The notes under the pieces are model-generated. The model made no database searches, was not told the DNA's origin, and was given only the letters and a program-made list of their open reading frames with translations. This document shows, piece by piece, positions 12,670-23,861 of a DNA stretch of 64,000 bases. A program made the position numbers and the translations under genes. Within the stretch, counting starts at the first letter, position 1. Each line of letters starts with the position of its first letter. The stretch spans positions 241,857-305,856 of the forward strand of contig NW_002060971.1 in the NCBI RefSeq assembly GCF_000150275.1, read 5' to 3'. This DNA is from Trichoplax adhaerens (Eukaryota > Placozoa > Uniplacotomia > Trichoplacea > Trichoplacidae).

Positions 12670-14670
12670 GTCTAAAATATACATTATACGGGCTATCTGA
12701 TGATAAGTTAAATTTTACAACTGTATTACAATTAAAGGATAAAGTATAGTAATTCTAGAGAGCCGATTTCCTGTTGAGCAAGTAAAAATATCACTTTATT
12801 ATCGATAAAAATGTAGTGTTTTTACTAGATGAATAATATGAATACAACTAATAATATTGTAGGATAGAGAACTGGAGTTGATTAGTTAGCAATTTGATGT
12901 GTTTGATTTAGCCATTTATAAATGGGTTCCTTTTTTAGCTGATTGACTTTGCAATAAGCCAATTAATGTATTCACCATTTTCATGTCCTGACAGGCAAGT
13001 CATGTTACAATATGATTAAGATTAAAAAAATCGTCTTGTACATGTTCTAAACTCCTCCCATAAGGTACCGCTATTCTGTGTTTCTGTAAAGAAATAACTG
13101 GAGCGACTGCCTCCTTAAATTAATTAACATTTTCATGGGGTAATGGGGTACCGTATCTCCTTGTCTGATAATTAAAATATATATTATAGAAGTAGTTGAT
13201 TGTTTATAAATGGACAGCCTAGACTCACAGGTTAAAATTAGCATTGATTAGATCAACGGAAGCGTAAGTGATCCATTCATATATGTCGGCAATTGTCGAT
13301 CATCAAATAGTTTAGTTGTTTTCCAAGCTTTTGGATAATAATATCACGTGAGTTTATTGAAGGAAAGCCTTTAAAAGTCGTCGTATAAACTATTGATTTT
13401 ATTCACACTTAAATCATTATTCGATTGCTAGATCGTCGCGATCGTACATCTAGAAATTTTTTTTCTGGCTATCCAGTCTAATTAGCCAGCACTGGAACTT
13501 TGATCTTTTTATAATAATACAGGTAATTTCATTGCACTACATAACTCGTATATCTAAATAGACTAGAGAAGGATTTAAAAATTAGCCAAAGGATGTAATA
13601 TTTCGGATAGAGTAGCATTAATCTAGTTTAAGATTTGATTATCTTGCGACAGTATACGGGGATCATCGCCGCAATTTTATAACTCAAGAATAACATTGAG
13701 CTACCTGTTGATTTACCTATCCGTGCCAGGCATTTAGTTTTAATCATAGCCAAGTATTACCGGGTCTGTTTTTAATGGTTTTCTTGTTCTAGAAGCCGTT
13801 GTGATGGTGCATCTAATGTCATTTTTACATTTTACGATCACTGTTCAATTTATTATTGATATATGACTGAAATAGATGCATGGAGCAACGTTACTTTTTC
13901 TACTGTAAGCCAACTGAGATCTATCTCTGCTGGTTACGCCTTAGTTTAGTAAACTTACAAAGAATTGAAAATTTTTCATCATTGTTTATTGGTTTAATAT
14001 CGCTGTGTGATATAGAGTTTGTTTGGAAGTTTAGGCGAAAAATTAGTACACGCTCGGATATATTAGTGCCATACCTGTCATTTTAGTCTGTGAGGATGAT
14101 TGATCTAAGCCTATAATTGCAAAACTAGTAATCATTTTATTTTATAGCCAAGAGCAATTTTAAAGGCATTCTCTTTCTGTAAGCGGCGATTGCCATAGCG
14201 GCTTTAAAATTCTATAAAAATTGTAATTGAGTAAGATTATGAACACTCAGATTTAAAGTATCAATCGTTATTAGAAGTGCCAAATGTATCTTTCTGAATT
14301 TATAATGTCTATACTATAATTGCACAACAGAAACCAATTTCATGTAGCCATGTCATGCATTCTTGTAGAAATATCTACATGTTGTGTGTGGTCAATAATT
14401 TGGGATCAGTAGCAAGGATCTAAGAGTTGTAAATCCATACCCAGGTAGTAAAATTATTTGGATCTAACCCGTCGTATCGATAATCCCACCGTATGTCTAA
14501 GACAGTCGTAATTTAATGAATGATTCCAGCAATTTATTACCGTTACTTATACTTATAAGAAAAGTAATTGCAGTAATTGCTTTACCGATTGAAAAAATTT
14601 CATAATTTACTATTTTTAGAATACGGTATCGATTTAAAAGCTTTCATTCTGATACCGTAAACTTTCAAAA

Positions 14671-17600
14671 ATGGGTGATGAGAATCAACTAACGACTAAG
14701 GAGAAATCCGCTAAAAATATGCAATTAACTGATGATGATGACGAGCCAGAAGAATCTTACTTTGGCTATGGCCCATTCCGTCCTAAATGCTTACAATTCT
14801 TGAATCATCAGTGGTGCCTAATTTTTATCGTCTGTTTGCAAGTATTTGTTTCCGGAATGATGATATCAGGATTTGTAGGTGTTACTGTTAGTTCTATCGA
14901 AAAGCGATTTCATCTAAGAAGTACTGAAATCGGCGGCTTACCAGCAGGTGAAGAAATTTCCGCCGCTGTAACTGGTTTCATTGCAAGTTATTATGCTGGT
15001 CAAAGACATAAGGGTCGATTTTTAAGTGCTGGTGCATTAGCTGCCGGAATCGGCGCTATCGTCTATTCCTTACCTCATTTCTTTGCTGGCGATTATCAAC
15101 CTATCAGTACAGCTTCAAATTATACTGACTTATGTGTAGCTAAATCGGCATCTTTTGCAGCTGAAGTATGCGCAGCAGAATCAGTAGGTAGTAATACCTA
15201 CGTTCGAAATTTCTTTTTCGTATTTATACTGGGTCAATTAATTATGGGAGCCGGTAATAACTTATTGTGGAACATTGGATGCGCCTATGTCAGCGAAAAT
15301 GTCCACCCAAAATCATCTGCCATGTATATCGCCGCGATGATGACTGTATCGGCGCTTGGTCCATCAATCGGTTTTATCGCTGGAGGAAATATTTTAACAA
15401 TGTATGTCGACGCACCAAAATCACCACCAACAGGTAAATTTAATTTTATCCATTGGCAGTATCTAATTTTTTACTTAGCTAAATACGATACTACGTAGAA
15501 TATTTTTAATAGATAAGCTAGATTAAGACGGCAGAAGTAGTTTTCCTTAAAAATTTACAATTAATGTTGTAGGTTACTGTTTACTATACTTTGCCAACAT
15601 ATGTAATGCGCCATAGAAATTCTGAACTATACAGTATTTACCATAAAGTTTAGTAAAGTTATGCTGTTCAATTTTGGTATAAACATATAAGGTATTACTC
15701 TATTCGATGCACGATGGATTGGGGCCTGGTGGATATGCTTTCTAATTGCTGGCGGTGGCCTTATTCTTATTTCGATCCCGCTATTTGGATTTCCACGATT
15801 TTTACCTGGATATAAGAAATATAAAAAGTTGCGTCTAGAAGAAGCAGCTGAAACAGCTAAAGTTGATAAGGAATATGGCAATAGTATTAAGGAGATCCCC
15901 AGAGCAACGAAAGATTTAATTACTAATGTACCGTTTATGTTATTGATGGCTGGATTGATATTTGAATATTTCGCAGTTTCCGGAATTGGATTATTTTTCG
16001 TTAAAATTCTTGAGACACAATTTCGTTTGCCAGCGTATCAAGCTAGTCCGATTATAGGCTATGTTGGGTTAGGTGGTGGAGCAACAGGAATGTTGCTTGT
16101 AAGAGAAATTAAATGTAGCAATATAGAGAAAATTTAGGGAAGAAATTTAAGCAGGGTGTAGAAATTAGCTATAATCATTTGAAAGATCGGCTAGTACGTT
16201 AAATTTACGAATATACGAGTATATTAAAAAAATTAGACAATGAATATTATACGGAAAAATTGAGTCCTCGTCATAATACATACCGAGACATAAATGTAAT
16301 CTATTTGCTTTTATATATGAATTTTAAATTTTAGGGTGGTGTTATTATGAGAGTATTCAATATGAATGGATCTAAAGCGACCTTCTTAACCATGATTTTG
16401 AGCGTAGTGGATGTCCTTGCAGCATTTTCGTTATTGTTTAGCTGCGTAAATCTTCCATTTGCTGGTGTTAATAGTGCTTATCCTTTAGCACCGACGGCAT
16501 CCGTACCAGAGTAAGAATTTATTATTATATAATGAATTATTACGAGGACAATTCATACCTCATACCCAAAATTTATAATTATTATATTATATAAGCATAA
16601 AATCTTAAAAGACAGGTAAACAAGCTGAATTTCATAAACAATTGCTCAGTAAATATGCTCAAAATAGTCACATGCGAGCCAACATTCACGATACAATCTA
16701 TAGACAAGTGCAAAAATCAGATTCTGGAATATTTTAGTCAGTTTCATGGTCAGAGAAATATTGCCGCTCTTAGTGCTTGCTAATGTAAAGTATTGGAATT
16801 GCATTTGTGATTTCGTTGACTTGTAACGGTCTACAGTTTGTTACTTTTACGGTATTCAATTTTGCTTCTTTTACGGATATATTCGTAGAGGATTTTTTCA
16901 TGTATTTTAACATATGCATTATTAGGTTCGGTAAACCCATACTGGCTGCTACATGTAATAATAACTGTATGTGTAATGGCGTGAAATTCAATCCCATTTG
17001 CGGAATAGATGGAATAACCTATTATTCACCCTGTCATGCTGGTTGCAGTAACAGTGTCTACAATCCCACATACTTTGTCACCGTAAGTGCTGCTATTAGA
17101 TAGATAGCGATTTAATATATAATTTTTAATGCAAATGATTACGGGAAATACCCATGAATTAGTTCGTTATGTAAAATGGAATGTTTTATGCTCTGATTAA
17201 TATTGACAAAGGGTGGCATAGATAGTAGTATTATAATTATCAGTTATTGATTAAAGAAAATAGTATAGAAATTTCTATGATATATATAATTAAAAAATGT
17301 TTTATGAATTTTAGAGCTACGCGAATTGTAGCTGCATTACTAATGCCAATAGAACAGCGGTACCATTCGACGCTAGAAGTGGTGCATGTACTAAACCATG
17401 TCCATACTTAATACCATTCTGCATTGGTTTGGGCATAGTATTCATAGCTGCTGCTGGTAAAATAGTTCCTTCAACAGAAGCTATGCTAAGGTAACGTGTT
17501 TGTAGTAGATGTTTATTATTAGGTATGAAATGTCGGTGTATACGTGTATAGCTTTTGAAAATAATATAATTGTATGAATAAAAGCAAAAAGTTCGAGATA

Positions 17601-18217
17601 TAAACTATTGTAATACAGTGCTCTTTTCTCTTTTACATTAAATTTACTAAATTTTACGTAGTTCTTTTGTTAAAGGTAAGTCAAATGTACATCTATCATA
17701 AAACTTATATTTAAGAATTATATCCACAGGATAATTAGTATTACGATATATGAGTGAGTATCGGTAACTTTTAATATATTCTTGAAAATTTGCTTCTGTT
17801 GCTGTGTATAGCACACAGAATCATCCTGTTACTGTAATCTCCTTTTTTAATCATTCTTAGCTCATGTTTGATTTATTTTCAAACACATAATGTAGGAGTG
17901 TACCAGAAAGTCAACGGGCATATGCAATGGGCTTTAATTGGGTATTTTTACGATTAGTAGCTAGTATACCTGGTCCAATTGTTATTGGCGCATTTATCGA
18001 TCGTTCGTGTATTTTATGGGCAAAGAATTGTAATGGGACGTCGACTTGTTGGGTATATGATAGCAAGTCTATCTCTTACTACGTTGTGGGTACCACTGCA
18101 GTTGTAAAGTTTTTAGGCGCTATTTGCTTCTTCATTAGTTGGCGATATTATAAACAAAGTAAGAAAGAAACTACTTCTAGTGAGGAAGAGATGGAAGTTA
18201 AGAAAGTGGCCTTCTAG
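14671..18217 (+). CDS. SLCO/OATP family organic anion transporter, copy B
   Basis: Six exons: 14671-15433, 15692-16098, 16335-16510, 16926-17082, 17315-17490, 17896-18217 (stop TAG), giving 666 residues. Exons 2-5 have exactly the same lengths as in copy A (407, 176, 157, 176 nt) and all intron phases match, so the two arose by tandem duplication. The signature reads DARWIGAWW at residues 260-268. The Kazal-like loop keeps ten cysteines (CNNNCMC, PICGIDGITY, PCHAGC, NCSC, CTKPC). The N-terminus is 14 residues longer than copy A and carries an acidic run DDDDEPEE. The C-terminal tail is shorter and rich in E and K. The family role is sodium-independent uptake of organic anions at the plasma membrane; the substrate is unknown. 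Both copies look functional. Confidence 0.93.
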
Positions 18218-20929
18218 TATCTGTTACGCAACGTGAAATGGCTTGATTGAGATATTCATGGAAGATATTTAAGCCGATGGCGATATGTCAGTAATAAAAT
18301 TAATTAATATCCATATCGTAAAGCGTGATTATTATAATCAGTCGAGGATTGCTGCCTGAATTATGCGGGTGCTGCGTATGCTTGTTATTTCTTTATTATT
18401 GATTTGCTTTATTGCATGTATATCTTGTGAGATTTACGCAACCGAATAAGTTATTAGTTATATTATTACTTTTACTCCTTAGATTCATTAGCATGTATAA
18501 ATGGTCTTGTGTTATGGTAAATTAAAAGGATTAATCTACAAAAAAATTTATGTAAAATTTACAGTTTATTATTTCCGCTTGAAATCTAGGCTAATGTAGT
18601 CTTGATACATAACTTTACAGCATGGTAAAATAGCTCAATATTATATGCATATCAATCTGCGTACTAATGCGGCATAATATGTGGGCAAAGATCATATTGG
18701 AATCGCAAAAAGAAAATGACTACATGCTTTGGAATAAATATGAATCTTGAAGGATAAAATAAATGGAACAATCCGTATTTTAAATCGTAAATCCAGTTAG
18801 CTAGGCTTCTTCAGATTGATAATCTAATTCTAGCTAAATCATGAAATCTAATCATTACGTCGTGATATTACGTTACAGCATACTGTATTACAAATTCTAA
18901 TAGTAGATTGATTACTTTGTGCTTAAAACTAATTTTAACTATGCTAACCGATGCAATAATACTGTGCTACTCGTACTTTACTTCGAAACGATTCTAAATT
19001 ATATAGGATGCCTAGAGCTTTAATTCCGTACAATAAATGGTTTTACAATCAAACTAAATATTAAATTTGACTATAGATACATCTTGTTAACTTTAAAGTA
19101 AACTAACATATTCAATACATAAATATATATAATTTAAACTATTGCCATAACACATCTAGGATTGTCCTGGCTAGCATGGGGGTCATTATTAATTACCTCA
19201 GGCTATCGTTACGGACAAGATTATTGTCATGGAACAATAAGCAGCGGTTATATCACAAAATTCTTATAATAATTAGATTTAATGCAATGCTATTATTAAG
19301 CTGGCATATAATAGACGCGAATGATAATTAAGTGCTGCCTTCTATTATAATATGGCTTTAAAAACATGAGTTACTGGAAATTTGAACAACATATTGTTCA
19401 TGAATTGCGTTAGTTTCCAAAAAAAACATTTTACGCTTTAGGGATTCGGGATTTTATATGGAGATATTCGTATGCATATAAGGAAGTAACTGTTACATTA
19501 GATTGAAACGCTACTTTAATATCTATACTGTACATTACTAAAAATAAATTTCGATATAGATTGCCTGTGTATATTATGAAGTAATAATCAAACGTTTGTT
19601 CAGTGTTCCGTATATTGCGCTATTTTAGTTCTTATCTGATGCCTCCCTTTCTATGAAATAGTCACGTCACTTTTGTGCTTGCATATTTTATGTACTTTCA
19701 CTGGTGGCAATTTGCTAATTTTGATATATCAATATAAAGATGCTAAGAAATAATTTCATCAATACTGTACAGTATATTGTTCGATATTTACTCTCGAAGT
19801 TATAATAAATATTGCCTTGGATTATCATGGTAAATTTAAATATACCGCAATACTAGTACTGAAAATTTTGTAGAAATTATTACTTTGTGATCTTAGAATC
19901 TATCACATAAGATTATATCGCGAAAGAACCCTCCAGTAAGTATATAAGTGAATAAGAGTATAAATGGGGTACGAAACTTCTTCCGCATAAAATACCGAAT
20001 GATTATCGGCTGTATCTAGTAGTTCTCATTTATCGTGCTAGTACGGTATATTGCGGAATAAATGCGGTAAAAGGCCTCGAAAGTAATAGGAGTCGAAGAC
20101 CAATTACCTTAAATTTGCTTCAGAGCTAATTTTTGGTGGTTTTACTGCAGCAACGTAGAACCTATAACTATGATCAGACTACTTCGTTATCTATAGAACT
20201 AAATATTATTTTGCCACTAAGAGACATTCGTCTATTCGCGGTTTTATGATCCAATCTGGTCTATGTAAACTCGTTCCGTATCAACTTGTTTACAGAATTT
20301 ATTGGAATCTTAATTCCCAGTTAGTCATTGTCTTCGAAGCTGTCACTGGAAGGTACGGTGCCACCGCTGTCAATTCAAACTATCGTAAGTTACTTTAAAT
20401 TTATTTTTAGCTTCTTCATTGACCGAGAAATAAATTATACTTGTCTTGTATTGTTTAATAGTACAATAACCTGATCTAAAACAAAATACGGAAGCCATGT
20501 CCTGCATTGATGATTCATTATCGAAAAAATGACCAGCTCATTTCATTAACTCCTCCCACAATAACCTTAGATTCATGAGGTAAGTATGATTAACCATTTT
20601 AATCCTGTAATAGCTCCATTTAATACATATTGATGGTTTAAAATTGAACAAGGAAGAGGGTAGTTTGCCTTTTAGAAGCAATCCTATCGATGATTAGCTA
20701 TTAAAACTTTCATTGACAACTAGATATAGTGACTGTTAACCAGGAGCAAATTGACCACATTTTATATCATTTTGCACAGGAGGAAAAAATTACTTTGCTA
20801 AAATATGCAAAATAAATAGGTATTAATTCTAATCAGCCGCTTATGTAGCACATATATCAGTAGTTATAATAATCGATATGCCTGAATATAGAGATTATGG
20901 CTGATATAACATATTAGACGTAATTATTC
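18218..20929. other. Intergenic region 3' of SLCO copy B
   Basis: AT-rich, no supported gene. Part of it (about 19290-19640) resembles 1505-1960. A stretch around 20480-20580 with 'catgtcctg' and 'actcctccca' resembles 12980-13060 between the SLCO copies, consistent with duplication of whole SLCO segments including spacer. Confidence 0.5.
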
Positions 20930-21265
20930 TTGTTCGTTGATGTCATCATCTAGACCACCAAACTATAAAAATTGAGAATTATCATAACCAGCAATAGCCA
21001 GTAATCATTAATTGATTCAATGTATAACTGAAATTGATGATGATAAATTATCACTGCAATTACGTACAAGTATGGTTTAGTGAATAGAATTCTCTGATAC
21101 GATTTCATGAACTACGATCTAATTCCTATCAGGAAGTTACTTAATTTTTCTGATATAGCAATAAGAGTAAATGGTTATCATTTATATTCTGAAATTAAGA
21201 TTGTAACTTTCTGAATTAGAGGATAAATTATAACCTAATTTTTGATTGATAGAATAAGAAACATG
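20930..21265 (+). pseudogene. Decayed 3' end of a third SLCO copy
   Basis: The last exon of copy A contains 'attgagaataatcctaatcagcaa' and ends with 'gataaagtattactgaaactgtacgaaagtacagttt', each broken here by substitutions: 'attgagaattatcataacc' at 20971 and 'gataaattatcactgcaa' at 21042, then 'tacgtacaagtatggttt'. Upstream, 'gttgatgtcatcat' corresponds to 'gttggtggcatcat' of the coding exon. The similarity continues past the stop into 3' flank: 'ttgattgatagaataagaaa' at 21242 matches 'tttgatagatggaataagaaa' downstream of copy A. No open frame survives and I could not find the other exons, so this is a relic of a segmental duplication. It is nearer to copy A than to copy B. Confidence 0.65.
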
Positions 21266-21840
21266 CCTCTACTGCATAGTATCGATAGTTTAACACCGAA
21301 AATGATACTCATTTGGTTGTATATTAAGTGCACAAAGTCGGAACAAGAGATCGATCAGAAATTTTATTCATAAAATTATGTGCATTTATTGAATCGATAT
21401 CAATAATCAAACGTCCATAATAGGCGCATACACTACACTCTTTTAACCATTTAACCATGAAGTTCGTTATAATTTTTAAAGTTCTGATAGGTGAAAAAAT
21501 CCTTTCACTTTATCATCACATCGGAAGCCATCTACAGTACCTGCTAATCTTCACTTGGTACTGTATGTCCATCACCGTATATTAGTTACCATAATGTGCT
21601 TTGGACCATCAACTAATCTTAATATAGCATTTCATAGCATTTCATCCGTCAATGCATTATTGAAAAGTAGTATTCTACAAGCATGGCTGTGGATATAGTA
21701 GTGCCTGGCTATTACTGGGATATATATATAATGTCGAATGGCAATACTATCTGTTAATTATTAATAAACGGGTACATTATCGTAAACCGTTAGCAAAGCG
21801 ACGTGAGTTTGTGCTGGTATATATAATTGGTGTCAAAATA
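21266..21840. other. AT-rich spacer
   Basis: Nothing recognisable was found between the SLCO relic and the GC-richer block that begins at 21841. Confidence 0.5.
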
Positions 21841-21897
21841 TCCGAATATCGCAATTATTCAATCCGAGTCCGTTTAAATCGGATTCGGATATTCGGA
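21841..21897. repeat. Nested inverted repeat
   Basis: Outer arms TCCGAATATC (21841-21850) and GATATTCGGA (21888-21897) are perfect complements. Inside them, ATCCGAGTCCG and CGGATTCGGAT pair over 11 bp with one G-T wobble around a TTTAAAT loop. Such a structure could be the end of a small non-autonomous transposon or a foldback element. I did not find a matching second end. Confidence 0.6.
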
Positions 21898-22964
21898 TCA
21901 GATTTGGAGTTCGAAAATGGCGTTTGATGACAGAACTTGACGACGTAGAAAGTCCCTAGTGCAAGGACGTCAGAAGTACAAATGGAAGTCCATATATATA
22001 CACGTGTGACAGTAGCCATTACAACAGTGGCCTCTGCGCCCGTTTTAAAAGCCTCCAAGTGAGTGATTGTCCGTCGCTTGTAGAAAGGCGATGGCAATCT
22101 TCTTGCCGTTGACAATCTTGATGGAGCTCATGTTAATGTCTCCGTATCTTCATTTTATACTGATGGATTAGTTTCATGCAAGTGTATTTCGTCATCAGGC
22201 CACTGTCGATCTAGCCTGCGTCCATTGCTTTCCTTTTTTTACACGCGTCCAAGGCAAGTTAGTAAAGTCAACAATGTCAGAGGTCAGAGTCATTTCTTGT
22301 CCAAAGTGCACGCTATAGTACAGTACAGTACCATATATTGACTCATGATCTTTTTGTCGACGGACGCCATCATTTTTTTCGATCTAATTCCTGTAATGTT
22401 TTATTTTAAAATTTTTCATTTACAATTATGATAGGTGAATTAGTAATAGAATATTGAAATATAGAAATTTTAATTTTTTTCCTATTTCTCAATATATTTG
22501 AAAGGAATTTTTGACCATGATGAAGCAACTGAAATTGAATTCTACATATTCCAAAATGAAGTTGATTTGGCTGCAAAAATGGCCGTCAAAAAACTTTTGT
22601 TGCACTTTCATTGGCCATGAGTCTGTACTGCACCGTACCGTACGTACCTACAGTACAGTACTGAGTAAAATTGAAAAAAATGGGACTTAAACTGACCTAC
22701 AAGTAAACTACTTAATATGCGGTGTATGCAAAATTGCCGTACCATATAACAATCATAACTTCACCCTTATTTTCAGTACAGTACAATATACTGCAGAGGG
22801 GCGTGGTCAACACGCTTTAGACCATGCGTCTGTGCATTGATTGTGTAGCAAGTTGTACCTGATCAAATTGCGATTGCTAATTCCAAACTGCTAATTTAAA
22901 ACTTGCTACCAACAACATTTCCTGATCAATCTTCAAGTATTCTTATCCTGCCTTAGGACGATCG
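21898..22964. promoter_or_regulatory. GC-richer block upstream of the ceramidase gene
   Basis: About 21900-22340 is visibly less AT-rich than its surroundings, with CG dinucleotides and runs such as 'gacgacgtag' and 'acacgcgtcc'. On the minus strand a 28-codon frame from an ATG at about 22131 reads like coding sequence (SSIKIVNGKKIAIAF) but stops soon after, with no splice donor. The rest is rich in the motif tacagtac. The block probably includes the ceramidase promoter; the minus-strand frame could be the remnant of another gene. Confidence 0.3.
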
Positions 22965-23861
22965 TTGCACAGCACACTTGTACTGAGAGAAAGAGAGAGA
23001 GAGAGAAGAACTTATTCAACTGACAGTATGGGCGTTATTTTAGAGAATGGATTGAATGAAGGTGTGGGTATTTGGGGAGCTCCAACATCCACCTTAGATT
23101 GGTGTGAAGAAAATTATATCGTCTGCAAATATATGGCTGAATTTTGGAATACCATTAGCAATATCTTTACCATCGTTTTACCCATGATGGGTTACGCTAT
23201 GGATTGGTCGTCACCGTTAGAAGTACACTTTCGTTTGCAATATGTCGCTTTAATCGTTGTTGGCATTGGTTCTTGGTGTTTCCATGGTACACTCTTGTAT
23301 CAATTGCAATTATTAGATGAATTACCCATGATTTATGGCTCTGCAATCATGTTATATGCCCTATTTCAAGTGCCATCACAACCTAAAAAGCATAACATTC
23401 TATCCTCGCTATTTTTAACCACCTATTCAGCTTGGACGACATACATTTATTTAACTGGGAAAAATCCAAACTTTTTCTTTGTCTGTTATGGATTTTTGGT
23501 CTTTTTAATTATTGTTCAAACGGCCCTCATCAATTCTAGAATGCATCATCTCAATGCGGACGATAGCTTATTTCGAGCGGCTATATTCCTCTTTTTGTCT
23601 GGCTTTGCTCTATGGTTAATTGATTTTCATTTTTGCCCTGTCTTGAGGGCTATCCGAGCTCGATTACCCTATCCAATCAGTGAGATTTTTCAATTACATG
23701 CATGGTGGCATCTTGGATCAGGTATTGGTACCTATCTTTATATTCTACACACAAATCGTCTTCGATTACTCTATCTTGGCTATGATAGTCATCTAACTTA
23801 CAAGTTTGCTCTGCCGTATATACAGCATTCTCGGTCAAAACAAGATCACAAACATCAATAG
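22965..23861 (+). CDS. ACER3: Alkaline ceramidase, ACER3-like, single exon
   Basis: An alkaline ceramidase cleaves the amide bond of (phyto)ceramide to sphingosine and fatty acid in Golgi/ER membranes. The likely start is the ATG at 23028 (277 residues, close to the usual 265-275). The frame is open up to 22965, but that extension is RERERER encoded by a GA microsatellite and is probably 5' untranslated. From 23028: Ca2+-site residues D24, W25, E27, N29 in LDWCEENY and E38 in AEFWNT; the S-x-x-x-H element S82/H86 in GSWCFHGT; D97 in LLDELPMIY; zinc ligands H224 and H228 in HAWWH. Seven hydrophobic helices are visible. The match to the ACER3 subgroup (GAPTSTLDWCEENY, SWCFH, QLLDELPMIY) is strong. 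No intron interrupts the gene, unlike all its complete neighbours and vertebrate ACER3. Confidence 0.92.
   Translation: MHSTLVLRERERERRTYSTDSMGVILENGLNEGVGIWGAPTSTLDWCEENYIVCKYMAEFWNTISNIFTIVLPMMGYAMDWSSPLEVHFRLQYVALIVVGIGSWCFHGTLLYQLQLLDELPMIYGSAIMLYALFQVPSQPKKHNILSSLFLTTYSAWTTYIYLTGKNPNFFFVCYGFLVFLIIVQTALINSRMHHLNADDSLFRAAIFLFLSGFALWLIDFHFCPVLRAIRARLPYPISEIFQLHAWWHLGSGIGTYLYILHTNRLRLLYLGYDSHLTYKFALPYIQHSRSKQDHKHQ
22981..23009 (+). repeat. GA-rich microsatellite in the ceramidase leader
   Basis: A 'gagagaaagagagagagagagaag' purine tract, broken by a few A insertions, lies just 5' of the preferred ceramidase start codon. Read in frame it gives the artificial RERERER segment. Confidence 0.8.

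Larger units (their letters stand above)
11148..14670. other. Intergenic region between the SLCO copies
   Basis: AT-rich spacer with no supported gene. It holds two small tandem duplications (about 11205-11405 and 12457-12656) and a hairpin at 12645-12669, listed separately. The segment 13880-14086 is open but has no recognisable domain. Confidence 0.55.

Noticed and set aside
22965-23027. Upstream ATG of the ceramidase frame as the true start
   Set aside because: It adds a microsatellite-encoded RERERER segment absent from the family, while the ATG at 23028 gives the expected length and N-terminus.
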